This document shows positions 8,630 through 17,418 of a stretch of 43,746 nucleotides of DNA, one piece after another. The position numbers and the translations under genes were made by a program. Position 1 is the stretch's first letter, and each line of letters begins with the position of its first letter. The stretch lies in assembly GCA_026391315.1 (NCBI GenBank), contig JAPLDT010000052.1, positions 1-43,746 of the forward strand. The letters are read 5' to 3'. Source of the DNA: Bacteroidia bacterium. GTDB lineage: Bacteria > Bacteroidota > Bacteroidia > Bacteroidales > Prolixibacteraceae. Below the pieces are notes generated by a model. The model had not been told where the DNA came from. It made no database searches and saw nothing but the letters and a program-made list of their open reading frames with translations.

Positions 8630-9889
8630 TTACTTTGAACAAATTTTTAATGCTTTTTTTAAAGAAATTTCTTCATTGTTCTGATAAGCTTTTAAAGTAG
8701 CCTGAGGAAAAGAGAGTTGCACCTTATTTAGAACTATTCTAACTTTATCATATGATTTATCTTCACCGGCGAAGTAAAGAAATTTAGATCCCTCCTTCAA
8801 TTCCTTAACATTTTTAATTCCTTGAAATATAGATGATTCAAGAGGGATTTTAACAGTAGAACTGAATAAAAAAACTTTAAAGTCGATATTTTCAATTGTT
8901 TTGTACATAGATCCGGGAGCCAAATAAACCTCTTTCCCGAAGTTGACAGCAGAGATTTTCAGGTATCGGTGAGGATTTGTTTTCAGGTCGAGCAGCAATC
9001 GGTTCAGATTTTCGCTCGATTCAGCCAATTGAGAATACAATGTTGAATCTTTTACCAACAACCCTAAGGTTCCGTTTGAGTTGTTGATATTCGACAGGAT
9101 TGTTTCCAAACCGGCAGCAGATCTGTTTAAATGAGTTATGGTAGATTTAAGTTCAGCAGGATTTATGGAATCACTGATAGCTGAAAAATTGTTTAGTATT
9201 TTACCCAACGCTTTGGAATCCTTATTCAAATTCTCTGTGAGCTCTTTCAAATTAACTATGCTGGCGGATAGATTAGTCTTTTGGGTACCCACTACCACAC
9301 TTAAATCACTCGAAATCTGTTCCAGATTTTCCATGGTAAGGCTAATCTGCTTTATACTCTTTTCGATATTTCTTCTCGATTCACTGTTAAGTAATAAAGA
9401 AACCCCTGAAACGATAGAATCCAATGATACAATTAGTCGTTCAGCCTTGGCCTTTATTGGTGCAATTTGTTCAGTTACCTGACTCATCAGATCTGATTCA
9501 ATTTTGGTTTTAATGGTATCATTGTGCTGGTAAAATTGTGATGATTTTCCCAGGCTCAACTTTACAACCTTTGAACCCAACAGATCACTGTTGGCTATTT
9601 CAGCTGTAGTGCCAACAGGCAAAGGAAATTTATTAAATACAGCTATTTTAACGATAAGATCTCCTGACAGGTCATCAGCGAAATAGATTTCCCTTACATA
9701 GCCGATCTTTAATCCATTGAGTTGCACAACAGTAGATGCTTCGAGGCCACCAACATTCTTGTATCTTGCAATGTATACCTTTTCAGTCCTAAAGATATCA
9801 CGCCCTTTCAGAAAATTTATCCCCCAAACCAATACCATTAAGCTGATAGCCAAAACAATACCAATTTTAGACGTCTTTGAAATTTTCAC
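8630..9889 (-). CDS. MlaD-family MCE lipid-transport protein with SPOR-like C-terminus
   Basis: A 419-residue protein with one N-terminal transmembrane helix (IGIVLAISLMVLVWGINFL, about 9-27). An MCE domain follows (YKNVGGLEASTVVQLNGLKIGYV through LLGSKVVKLSLG), then a long helical region. MCE proteins are substrate-binding parts of ABC systems that move phospholipids across the periplasm. The NPHRYLKIS motif ends the usual Bacteroidota MCE architecture. After it comes a domain of about 75 residues (FKVFLFSSTVKIPLE to FPQATLKAYQNNEEI) that aligns by eye with the C-terminal SPOR-like domain of the upstream amidase. It lies 117 bases downstream of that amidase gene, probably in one operon. Confidence 0.82.
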   Translation of the reverse strand: MKISKTSKIGIVLAISLMVLVWGINFLKGRDIFRTEKVYIARYKNVGGLEASTVVQLNGLKIGYVREIYFADDLSGDLIVKIAVFNKFPLPVGTTAEIANSDLLGSKVVKLSLGKSSQFYQHNDTIKTKIESDLMSQVTEQIAPIKAKAERLIVSLDSIVSGVSLLLNSESRRNIEKSIKQISLTMENLEQISSDLSVVVGTQKTNLSASIVNLKELTENLNKDSKALGKILNNFSAISDSINPAELKSTITHLNRSAAGLETILSNINNSNGTLGLLVKDSTLYSQLAESSENLNRLLLDLKTNPHRYLKISAVNFGKEVYLAPGSMYKTIENIDFKVFLFSSTVKIPLESSIFQGIKNVKELKEGSKFLYFAGEDKSYDKVRIVLNKVQLSFPQATLKAYQNNEEISLKKALKICSK

Positions 9890-10006
9890 GGGTAAAAATT
9901 TATATAATATATATCAAATCCCTCATCATACAGGAAGTATTGATTCATATACTTCGCAAAGGTAAAGAGTATTTAGATCAAATAAAAGAAGCGAATTCGT
10001 TACCGA

Positions 10007-11302
10007 TTATTTTTTCGAGTCATTCTTCCACACCATCTTGGTCTTGTTGTTCCGAATGGAGACGATAAAAGCATCTGGAAATCTCTTCGATACCTCATTG
10101 AAATTTGACTTTGTTGTTTGAAATGAATCAGATTCAAAACAGAAATATTTGTAATTGCCGTCTAGGATCAACTCTTTAACGGGTGATATTCCTTTGAAGG
10201 CCTTGGAATCAAGACTTATTTTCCTGGAGAAAACCCCTATCTGTATGGCATAGGTGGTACCACTCTCAGCAACCTTTTTTTCTGGCTGCTTTGTTTCAAC
10301 CGCAGTTACAATTTTTTCTTTTTGTAACTCTTTGGAGAGTGTATTTAACACTTTTGAATTTTTTCCAATGGTGGAAGGTTCAATTACGGGCTGATTTTTC
10401 ACCGTTGGGTTGGTGATCTTTTGCTTTTGTATTTGAACACTTTCTGATTTGACTTCCTTGGATGATCCTACTGGAAGGTTATCTTTAACATCCAGCTTGT
10501 TCAGATAGTTTAACAAAGAACCATAGATGGAATGGGCAATTTCCGCTCTGCCGGCATCCGTCAGAAGGAAACTGTTCTCTTTCTTATTACTCAAATAGCC
10601 GGTTTCAATAAGAACGCTTGGCATGGCCGTTTCCCGGAGTACTAAAAAGCCGGCTTGTCTGACATCCCTGTCATATCTTTGAGCCACTTCTTTGAAATTC
10701 GACTGAAGGATGGATGCAAAGTGAAGACTTTGATCCAGATATGCGTTCTGAATCAATTCAAACATGATATATGATTCCGAAAGATTCGGGTTGAAGCCCT
10801 CATATCGTGTAGAGTGGTCTTCTTCTTGTAAGATCACGCTGTTCTCTCTTTTAGCTACATTCAGGTTGTCTTCTGTCCTGTGCAAACCGAGAACATAGGT
10901 TTCCGTACCATAGATTTCAGGACTGCCACAATAGTTGGCATGGATGGAAATGAACAAATCAGCATTGGCCTTATTGGCAATTTGAGCTCTGTCCATCAAG
11001 GGTACAAAATAATCACCATCCCTGATGTAAACGATTTTAATGTTCTTTTGATTTTGCTTGATCAGATTTCCCAATTTAAGGGCGATGTCCAAAACAATGT
11101 TTTTTTCTCTGGCCATCCCGACGATGGTTCCCGGATCCTTACCACCATGCCCGGCGTCAATGACGATAGTTTTAATTGAGCCATTTTTCTGCTGACCTTC
11201 AGCTCCAAAAAATGCCAATGATGAGATGATGAAAAGGCAAATCCATTTTATGCCTGAAAATCTCATTTTATTGGTCATCATTCTCATTAAATTAAGCTTC
11301 AT
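10007..11302 (-). CDS. N-acetylmuramoyl-L-alanine amidase, AmiC-type (Amidase_3)
   Basis: A 431-residue exported zinc amidase that cleaves the MurNAc-L-Ala bond of peptidoglycan. A hydrophobic signal segment (about 19-35, ending AEGQ) precedes the Amidase_3 domain. That domain carries IDAGHGGKDPG, AREKNI, SIHANY and LIETGYLSN, which supply the zinc-binding His/Glu/His and the catalytic Glu. After a Lys/Glu/Pro-rich linker, the C-terminus (YAIQIGVFSRKISLD to FPDAFIVSIRNN) is SPOR-like and would bind septal glycan. A start at an internal Met near the signal peptide is possible. It is transcribed before the MCE gene. Confidence 0.9.
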   Translation of the reverse strand: MKLNLMRMMTNKMRFSGIKWICLFIISSLAFFGAEGQQKNGSIKTIVIDAGHGGKDPGTIVGMAREKNIVLDIALKLGNLIKQNQKNIKIVYIRDGDYFVPLMDRAQIANKANADLFISIHANYCGSPEIYGTETYVLGLHRTEDNLNVAKRENSVILQEEDHSTRYEGFNPNLSESYIMFELIQNAYLDQSLHFASILQSNFKEVAQRYDRDVRQAGFLVLRETAMPSVLIETGYLSNKKENSFLLTDAGRAEIAHSIYGSLLNYLNKLDVKDNLPVGSSKEVKSESVQIQKQKITNPTVKNQPVIEPSTIGKNSKVLNTLSKELQKEKIVTAVETKQPEKKVAESGTTYAIQIGVFSRKISLDSKAFKGISPVKELILDGNYKYFCFESDSFQTTKSNFNEVSKRFPDAFIVSIRNNKTKMVWKNDSKK

Positions 11303-11360
11303 TTTATAATGTTAAACATATACAAAAATAGAAGATTAAATTATTTATCAGTGTACCCTT

Positions 11361-11387
11361 TTTGTCCGGTAGGATTTTTTACTTTTG
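11361..11387 (+). promoter_or_regulatory. Candidate Bacteroidota promoter for lptD
   Basis: TACTTTTG (11380-11387) is a perfect match to the Bacteroidota -7 element TAnnTTTG. An upstream TTTG at 11361-11364 could be the -33 box, but the 15-base spacing is shorter than the usual 19-21. It lies in the 140-base gap between divergent amidase and lptD genes, about 55 bases before the lptD start. Confidence 0.4.
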
Positions 11388-11442
11388 CCACACAGGCCGG
11401 CAGACTGAAATAGGAATTTTAAATTGATCTAATTCTATAGAT

Positions 11443-14127
11443 TTGAGCACTATACGATTTATAAAATATACTTTTTTACTGATTCTTATTTGGCAATCTC
11501 TAATTTTTGCTCAGGAACCGGTTTCGACCAGGAGGATTACAAAAAGGCAATCAAATCCTTCTTTACTTTCTTCTAAAGGAGATAAGAAAAGTGTAAGAGA
11601 TTCACTAACAGTACTGAAGAAGGATTCAGTAGCATTAGATTCTCTCAATCTTAAGAAAAACAGCGATGATTTTGACGCCCAGGTAGATTATACTGCTGAT
11701 GGAAAGATCCTTTTTTATAATAGTGCCAACAAGATTTTTATGTACAAAAATGCAAAGGTTAAATACAAGGATATTGAACTGACTGCAGATTATATTGAGT
11801 TAAATAAGGATAGTAATCTTGTTCATGCAACAGGTAAACCGGATTCAACAGGAACGATTGTTGGAAAACCCGTGTTTAAACAGGGTGAACAGGAGTTTGA
11901 AGCCGATGAAATTAAATACAATTTTCTTACCAAGAAGGGAATTGTATATGGCGTGGTGACGGAGCAGGAGGGAGGATTCATTCACAGTGGTAAGACGAAG
12001 CTGATGAATGATTCCACATACAATCTGAAAGACGGGAAATATACTACTTGTGATGCCGAGCATCCCCATTTTTATCTTCAAATGACCAAAGCAAAAGTGC
12101 TTTCAAACAAAAAAATAGTAACAGGACCCGCTTACCTTGTAGTGGAGGACGTCCCGATTTACTTTTTATTCATTCCATTTGGTTTTTTCCCTAACTCTCC
12201 AAAATATTCATCCGGATTCTTAATGCCTACCTATGGAGATGAAATTAATCGTGGTTTCTTTTTGAGGGATATGGGCTATTATTGGGCCGCCAACGATTAT
12301 TTCGATGTTGCCCTGAGAGGGGATATTTTCTCAAAAGGGTCGAGGGGTATTAAAATGCATACCAATTATAAACTTCGGTATAAATTTAGCGGTGGACTGG
12401 ATATTAATTTTTACAAGAATGTCTTTGGCGACAAAGGGTTACCGGATTATAAAATTCAGAATGATTTTGCCATTACCTGGAACCACTCTATGGATTCGAA
12501 GGCCAGCCCTAATCAGTCTTTTAGCGCAAGCGTCAACTTTTCTACGAGTCAGTACGATCAAAATAACTCTTACTCAACTCAGAATTACCTCACGAATACA
12601 AAACAATCGAGTGTATCCTACACCAAGCGGTGGGAAAATAGCCCTTTCTCTATGTCTGCCAACCTGCGACATTCGCAGAATAGCCGTGATACCACCATTA
12701 ACCTGACATTGCCGCAAATGACATTTAATGTCAATCGTCTCTATCCGTTTAAGTCTAAAAATTCCTCCGGCCCGGAGAAATGGTATCAAAAGATTGGTAT
12801 GAGCTACAGTTTTGACATGCAGAATTCAATCAATACCAAAGAGTACAAGCTGATGCATACAAATTTAGCCAGGGATTGGCAGAGCGGGGTAAAGCAAAGT
12901 ATTCCGATTAGTACCTCTTTTAAAGCGTTGAAATTTATAACCATCAGTCCTTCAATAAATTACAACGAAAGGTGGTATATGAGTCAGATCAGGAAGGCTT
13001 ATGACCCTGTAAAAAAGATGGTTTACGTATCTGACACCATTTATGGTTTTACCCGTGATTTTGATTATTCGGTCAGCGTTGGCGCTTCTACCAAAATTTA
13101 TGGAAACTTCCAGCCATTAAACCCAAAGTCAAACATCAAGGGGATCAGGCACACAATGACCCCGACCATTAGCTTTAGCATGCAGCCCGATTTTAGTAAT
13201 CCCAGCTACGGAATGTATGGAAACATCGAATACTTCGATGACAAGGGAAACCCTGTCTCCTTGAGATACTCACGCCACGAAGGTGGTATTTATGGTACTG
13301 CGGGAGCAGGAAGATCGGGTTCTATCGGTTTTAACCTTGGCAATATCCTGGAAATGAAAAGGCTGAACTCGAATGATACGACTTCGAAGGAGAAATATAA
13401 GATAGTAAAGCTGATCGACCAGTTGTCATTGTCTACCTCCTACAATTTAGCTGCGGATTCACTAAACCTCTCCAATATTAATCTTGCTGCACGAACAAAG
13501 GTTGCAGGTATAGATGTTAACATGGGTGCCATCATGGATCCTTATGCCTTTGAAAATGGACACTTGGTGAATGTATTTGAATTTGCTCGAACCAAAAAGT
13601 TGGCGCGTTTAACCAGTGCCAATCTGTCGTTTGGTTACTCTTTCAAATCCAAATCCAAGGAGGATGATAAGAAATTACAACCCGGAACGGGGAAAGATGG
13701 AAAGCCTCTGGAAAAATCGGAAGATCAAAAAGTGATAGATAATGCCAGAAAAAACTATCCGGATATTCCTGAATATGTAGATTTCCGTATTCCGTGGGAT
13801 ATTACATTCAATTATAGTTTACGCTACAGTAAACCCAATCCTGAAGCGGCTTCCTCTGTCAATCAGACTGTTGAATTCAACGGAAATGTTGACCTGACAA
13901 AAGGATGGAAGATCGGTTTCTCATCGGGTCTGGATATTCAGAAAATGGAGGTTTCTTTTACCCAGTTTAATATCTTCAGGGACATGCATTGCTTTCAGAT
14001 GTCCCTTAACCTTGTTCCTTTCGGATACCGTCAGAGTTACAGCTTTACCATCAGGGCTACAGCCGCCATGCTTCAGGACTTAAAATTGAGCAAACGGGAG
14101 AGTTTCTACGACAGACAACAGTATTAG
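11443..14127 (+). CDS. lptD: LptD-like outer-membrane LPS assembly protein
   Basis: An 894-residue outer-membrane protein that would insert lipopolysaccharide at the cell surface. A signal peptide (YTFLLILIWQSLIFAQ) is followed by a periplasmic OstA/LptA-like jellyroll (about 60-200: VDYTADGKILFYNSANKIFMYKNAKVKYKD, IELTADYIELNKDSN). A long C-terminal beta-barrel with alternating aromatic strands begins around PIYFLFIPFGFFPNSPKYSSGFLMPTYG. An in-frame stop at 11425-11427 and the absence of an ATG make the TTG at 11443 the only sensible start. The gene diverges from the amidase gene, and no terminator is seen after it. Confidence 0.85.
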   Translation: MSTIRFIKYTFLLILIWQSLIFAQEPVSTRRITKRQSNPSLLSSKGDKKSVRDSLTVLKKDSVALDSLNLKKNSDDFDAQVDYTADGKILFYNSANKIFMYKNAKVKYKDIELTADYIELNKDSNLVHATGKPDSTGTIVGKPVFKQGEQEFEADEIKYNFLTKKGIVYGVVTEQEGGFIHSGKTKLMNDSTYNLKDGKYTTCDAEHPHFYLQMTKAKVLSNKKIVTGPAYLVVEDVPIYFLFIPFGFFPNSPKYSSGFLMPTYGDEINRGFFLRDMGYYWAANDYFDVALRGDIFSKGSRGIKMHTNYKLRYKFSGGLDINFYKNVFGDKGLPDYKIQNDFAITWNHSMDSKASPNQSFSASVNFSTSQYDQNNSYSTQNYLTNTKQSSVSYTKRWENSPFSMSANLRHSQNSRDTTINLTLPQMTFNVNRLYPFKSKNSSGPEKWYQKIGMSYSFDMQNSINTKEYKLMHTNLARDWQSGVKQSIPISTSFKALKFITISPSINYNERWYMSQIRKAYDPVKKMVYVSDTIYGFTRDFDYSVSVGASTKIYGNFQPLNPKSNIKGIRHTMTPTISFSMQPDFSNPSYGMYGNIEYFDDKGNPVSLRYSRHEGGIYGTAGAGRSGSIGFNLGNILEMKRLNSNDTTSKEKYKIVKLIDQLSLSTSYNLAADSLNLSNINLAARTKVAGIDVNMGAIMDPYAFENGHLVNVFEFARTKKLARLTSANLSFGYSFKSKSKEDDKKLQPGTGKDGKPLEKSEDQKVIDNARKNYPDIPEYVDFRIPWDITFNYSLRYSKPNPEAASSVNQTVEFNGNVDLTKGWKIGFSSGLDIQKMEVSFTQFNIFRDMHCFQMSLNLVPFGYRQSYSFTIRATAAMLQDLKLSKRESFYDRQQY

Positions 14128-14165
14128 GCAGCCACTTAGTTATTTGAATATTAACAATTGATAAG

Positions 14166-14326
14166 AACGTAAGTTTGAGTCCACTCAGAAAAGAAAAAAA
14201 TTAAGAAGGCTACCAAGTCACAAAATCACTAAGATATCACAAAGATTTAAATATCAGCACTATGATTCTTTGCGAACCTTTGTGTCTTTGTGGCAGAAAA
14301 AGACTTGACGGAATGGACTCACGTTC
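14166..14326. repeat. Palindromic intergenic repeat (MITE-like)
   Basis: The 207-base gap after lptD is mostly an imperfect palindrome. TGAGTCCA (14176-14183) is matched by TGGACTCA (14314-14321). Inside, CACAAA-type words (14219-14242) are matched by a CTTTGTGTCTTTGTGG arm (14278-14293). Similar 'CTTTGTGTCTTTGTGG' intergenic repeats are common in Bacteroidota genomes. No transposase is present, so it is non-autonomous or purely structural. Confidence 0.5.
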
Positions 14327-14334
14327 GAATCTTT

Positions 14335-14883
14335 TTACAGAAACAGTTCACACCATTCTTCGAAACGCTTGCTGTTTGATTTCCCAAACTTGGCTATAGC
14401 TTTCCGAACATCTGTCAGTGATTTTTCTTTAAGATTTGGGGCACTCTTGGAGTAGAACTTATCGGCAAAGGCAATAATCTGTTCTTCGACCGATTCAGGA
14501 ATCAGATCTCTTACCGGGAGGGGAAGCTTCTTTTGGACAATCTCCTCCTTTGAAATGCCTATACCGGTGTGTCTTTCACAAACCAATCCATGATCCGGAA
14601 ATCCAAGAGTGGTTAGAAGTTCACATCCAAGGTAGCCATGCGCCAGATACGGAAAGTCACCAAAGCAGTATAGATCAGGGGCATTGGTCATAAATATCCC
14701 AATGTCATGTGTCATGGCAGCCTCTTCAATAAATTGGAGATCAGGATTCAGTTCGCTGTGTTTCAAAGCAATTTTCATGGCTTTCTCAGTCACAGCCTGA
14801 CTGTGATTAAGCAGAATCAGAAAGGCTTTTGACTTCGGTTTGTAATACTTTGAGATCAACGTAAATGAATCCATTGCCTTCAT
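14335..14883 (-). CDS. HD-domain phosphohydrolase family protein
   Basis: A 182-residue HD-superfamily protein. HSQAVTEKAM provides the first His, THDIGIF the HD pair, and YLAHGYLGCELL with CERHTGIG the further metal ligands. That pattern is typical of small HD proteins of the uncharacterised YedJ/HDIG type. It would hydrolyse a phosphate ester, but the substrate is unknown. A second Met at codon 4 (MDSFTLISKYY) matches family N-termini well and may be the true start. The gene is monocistronic. Confidence 0.78.
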   Translation of the reverse strand: MKAMDSFTLISKYYKPKSKAFLILLNHSQAVTEKAMKIALKHSELNPDLQFIEEAAMTHDIGIFMTNAPDLYCFGDFPYLAHGYLGCELLTTLGFPDHGLVCERHTGIGISKEEIVQKKLPLPVRDLIPESVEEQIIAFADKFYSKSAPNLKEKSLTDVRKAIAKFGKSNSKRFEEWCELFL

Positions 14884-15137
14884 GGTAATAGGAAAATAAA
14901 AAAATATACAAATGAATTCCAGGGATAAAATAAATCAAAAATTTCCACATAAGTTGTTTTTAAGGCCTCCAAATTGCTTAGATTGACTGTTATTCGCTAT
15001 TTTTAAGCAATATTTAGAAAGGCTTGGTGACCATATCAGGTAGTAATCACCGGCGCCAGTATGTTCAAAGTACTATTGATTTTGAACAGAAAAGTTTAAC
15101 ATGCTAATCATCAGTTATATAAAATAATATTTTACGG

Positions 15138-17279
15138 GTGAACAAAGAAATTTTTAAAAAATATCCACGAAATTTCAGAAGTGGGTTTGAACTTCTTGAA
15201 AAAGGTAAAACGGAAAAGGGAATCAAGCGCATTGAGAAAAGTGTTGATTCGGGTTTTAAAGCAGGAATAGTTTTTCTTGATCTCTTCGGGCACTCCACAA
15301 ATGCATCTGAAGCCATTGATCTGTTTCAGACAGAATATGAGCAGGATTTTGTAAAAGCGACACTTGAACTTGGTATAAAATACTATGACGGGACTGACCG
15401 TAAACAATCGTATTCGGACTCTGTCAGATTTTTTCTTGAGTCGGCACGCGCCGGAGGTGTTGAAGCCTGCAATTACATTGGTAGCATGCGTGAAAAGGGT
15501 GAGGGACTTCCTTTGGATACAACCAAAGCATTTGAATGGTACGAAAGAGGCGCTGAGCGCGGAGATAAGGTTGCCAAATACAATTACGGGCGTCTTCTCT
15601 ATTCCGGGGAAGGGGGGTACAAGGATACTGATGAAGCAGTTGACTATTGGTATGCTTCTGCAAAGGACGGGTATTTACCTGCCGTCAGTAAGGTAGGAGA
15701 GATTTTTGAGTTAGGGCTGACGGTACCCGTAAAACTTGAAAAAGCCTATCAGTGGTACCTGAAAGCTGCCACGGAAGGTTATGAACCTGCTTATCAGAAG
15801 GTTGGGCTTTTTCTTTACGAAGGTAAAGGCATTGAGGCCAACATCGAACAGAGTATGGAATGGTTTGGTAAGATTGAGGGAGATGTGACTTCGGAAGTTG
15901 CCCTTAAAATGGGAAAGCTTTATCTTTTGGGATTGGGAATTGAAAAGAATCTTGACAAGGCTAAAAAATACCTCGAACAGGCTGTCCATGCCGATTACTC
16001 CGAAGCAATCTTCCTGATGGGTAAACTCCATGAAGAGACTAACGAGGATGATTTTATGGAATTGTATCAGAAGGCTGCTGATCGCGGATTTGCAGAGGCA
16101 CAGGAGGCACTGGCCAATTACTACCTGAAGCAAGCCGATTACCATGGAGTTGAAATGCTTAAAAAGGCAGCGTTAAACGGAAGCGCCGATGCCATGGTGT
16201 TGATGGCAAAACGTTATGAGATTGGAGAAGGTGTTGAGAAAAATATAAAGACAGCCGTCGATTATTACCGGAAAGCAGCGGAAAAGGGAAATCTGGAAGC
16301 CCAATACCAATATGCCAGTATTTGTCTGGCGGGCGAGTGGATTGAACGGGACAAATATTCAGCAGGTGACTATTTTAAAAAATCAGCGGAAGCAGGCCAT
16401 CCGAGAGCATGCTACATTTTGGGACTTTTGCACGAAAAAGGTGAAACCTACTGGTCGGACAAAGACAAGGCCTATGAATGGTATTTGAAAGCTGCAGAGA
16501 AGGGGGTACCTGGCGCTATGTTTAAAACTGCAGTCTACCTCGAGAATGGAGTGAAAGTTGAAAAAAATCTCAGTGAGGCATTGAGATGGTACAGACAGGC
16601 ATCTTCTGCCGGTTATGCTAAAGCTGCCTTCAATCTGGCAGTCATGTTTGAAACAGGATTAGGTTGTGAAGCAGATCCGGGAAAATCTATTGAACAATAT
16701 GAAGTAGCTGCAAGTGGCGGGATTGCAGAGGCCATGAACAACCTTGGTAATTTATATCACCAGGGCAAAGGAATAAAAGCAGATCCACAGGAGGCTTTCA
16801 AATGGTATACACGTGCCGATGATGCAGGTTACATGTTGGGTGCCTACAACTTAGGGGTCATGTGGTACTTTGGTGAATTGGGTGAAAAGAATCTTCAAAA
16901 AGCCTATTTCTACTTTAAAAAAGCTGCCGATAAAAATTATCCACAGGCCCAGTACAATTTGGCAGGAATGATGTTTTATGGCGAAGGGGTAGAAGAAAAC
17001 AAAAAAGCAGCCATGGAACTATTCCGCAAATCTGCCGAAAATGGCTTTGCTGCCTCCTGGATTAGTTTGGCTGAATTTTACACTGCGGGTGAAGTGGTGG
17101 AGAAAGATGTTGAAAAAGCAATTGAATATTTTAACCTGGCATCCGATCACGGGTTAGGGGAGGCGGATTATCTCCTTTCCAAAATTTATGAAACTGAAGA
17201 GGGTTACCTTGATCCGGTTAAACAAAGTCAATGTCTTGCCCGATCTGTGAGCAGAGGGTTTCAGCCTGAAGAAGGATAA
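15138..17279 (+). CDS. Large Sel1-repeat protein
   Basis: A 713-residue protein made almost entirely of about 17 Sel1-like (SLR) repeats of roughly 36 residues, such as AYQWYLKAATEGYEPAYQKVG and AMNNLGNLYHQGKG. SLR arrays form curved helical solenoids that bind partner proteins. No signal peptide or membrane helix is visible, so it is probably a cytoplasmic scaffold; its partner is unknown. The start is a GTG at 15138, as an in-frame stop at 15120 leaves no upstream ATG. The 254-base gap before it (14884-15137) shows no gene. Its stop codon lies inside the perfect inverted repeat at 17272-17303. Confidence 0.85.
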   Translation: MNKEIFKKYPRNFRSGFELLEKGKTEKGIKRIEKSVDSGFKAGIVFLDLFGHSTNASEAIDLFQTEYEQDFVKATLELGIKYYDGTDRKQSYSDSVRFFLESARAGGVEACNYIGSMREKGEGLPLDTTKAFEWYERGAERGDKVAKYNYGRLLYSGEGGYKDTDEAVDYWYASAKDGYLPAVSKVGEIFELGLTVPVKLEKAYQWYLKAATEGYEPAYQKVGLFLYEGKGIEANIEQSMEWFGKIEGDVTSEVALKMGKLYLLGLGIEKNLDKAKKYLEQAVHADYSEAIFLMGKLHEETNEDDFMELYQKAADRGFAEAQEALANYYLKQADYHGVEMLKKAALNGSADAMVLMAKRYEIGEGVEKNIKTAVDYYRKAAEKGNLEAQYQYASICLAGEWIERDKYSAGDYFKKSAEAGHPRACYILGLLHEKGETYWSDKDKAYEWYLKAAEKGVPGAMFKTAVYLENGVKVEKNLSEALRWYRQASSAGYAKAAFNLAVMFETGLGCEADPGKSIEQYEVAASGGIAEAMNNLGNLYHQGKGIKADPQEAFKWYTRADDAGYMLGAYNLGVMWYFGELGEKNLQKAYFYFKKAADKNYPQAQYNLAGMMFYGEGVEENKKAAMELFRKSAENGFAASWISLAEFYTAGEVVEKDVEKAIEYFNLASDHGLGEADYLLSKIYETEEGYLDPVKQSQCLARSVSRGFQPEEG

Positions 17280-17418
17280 AGGATAAAGTCAAAAGGATAA
17301 AGTAAGAACGCCGCGATCAAAATCGTGGCGTTCTTGCTAATAATTTAAACTATAGTTGAGCTAATTCTATATTCAGTACGAATTCCACTTTATCCTTTTG
17401 ACTTTATCCTTTATCCTT
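17272..17418. repeat. Perfect 32-bp inverted repeat with nested hairpin between convergent genes
   Basis: The 32 bases at 17272-17303 (repeats of AGGATAAA) are the exact reverse complement of 17387-17418. The first arm contains the TAA of the Sel1 gene and the second the stop codon of purL. Between them, AAGAACGCCGCGAT (17304-17317) pairs with ATCGTGGCGTTCTT (17322-17335) through one mismatched G-T type pair around CAAA. Either arm can fold over the other to make a bidirectional terminator, and the 147-base unit also has the form of a non-autonomous palindromic element. Confidence 0.85.

Noticed and set aside
15138-17279. Calling the Sel1 protein a TPR secretion regulator.
   Set aside because: The repeats are the 36-residue Sel1 type, and there is no signal peptide or secretion gene nearby.
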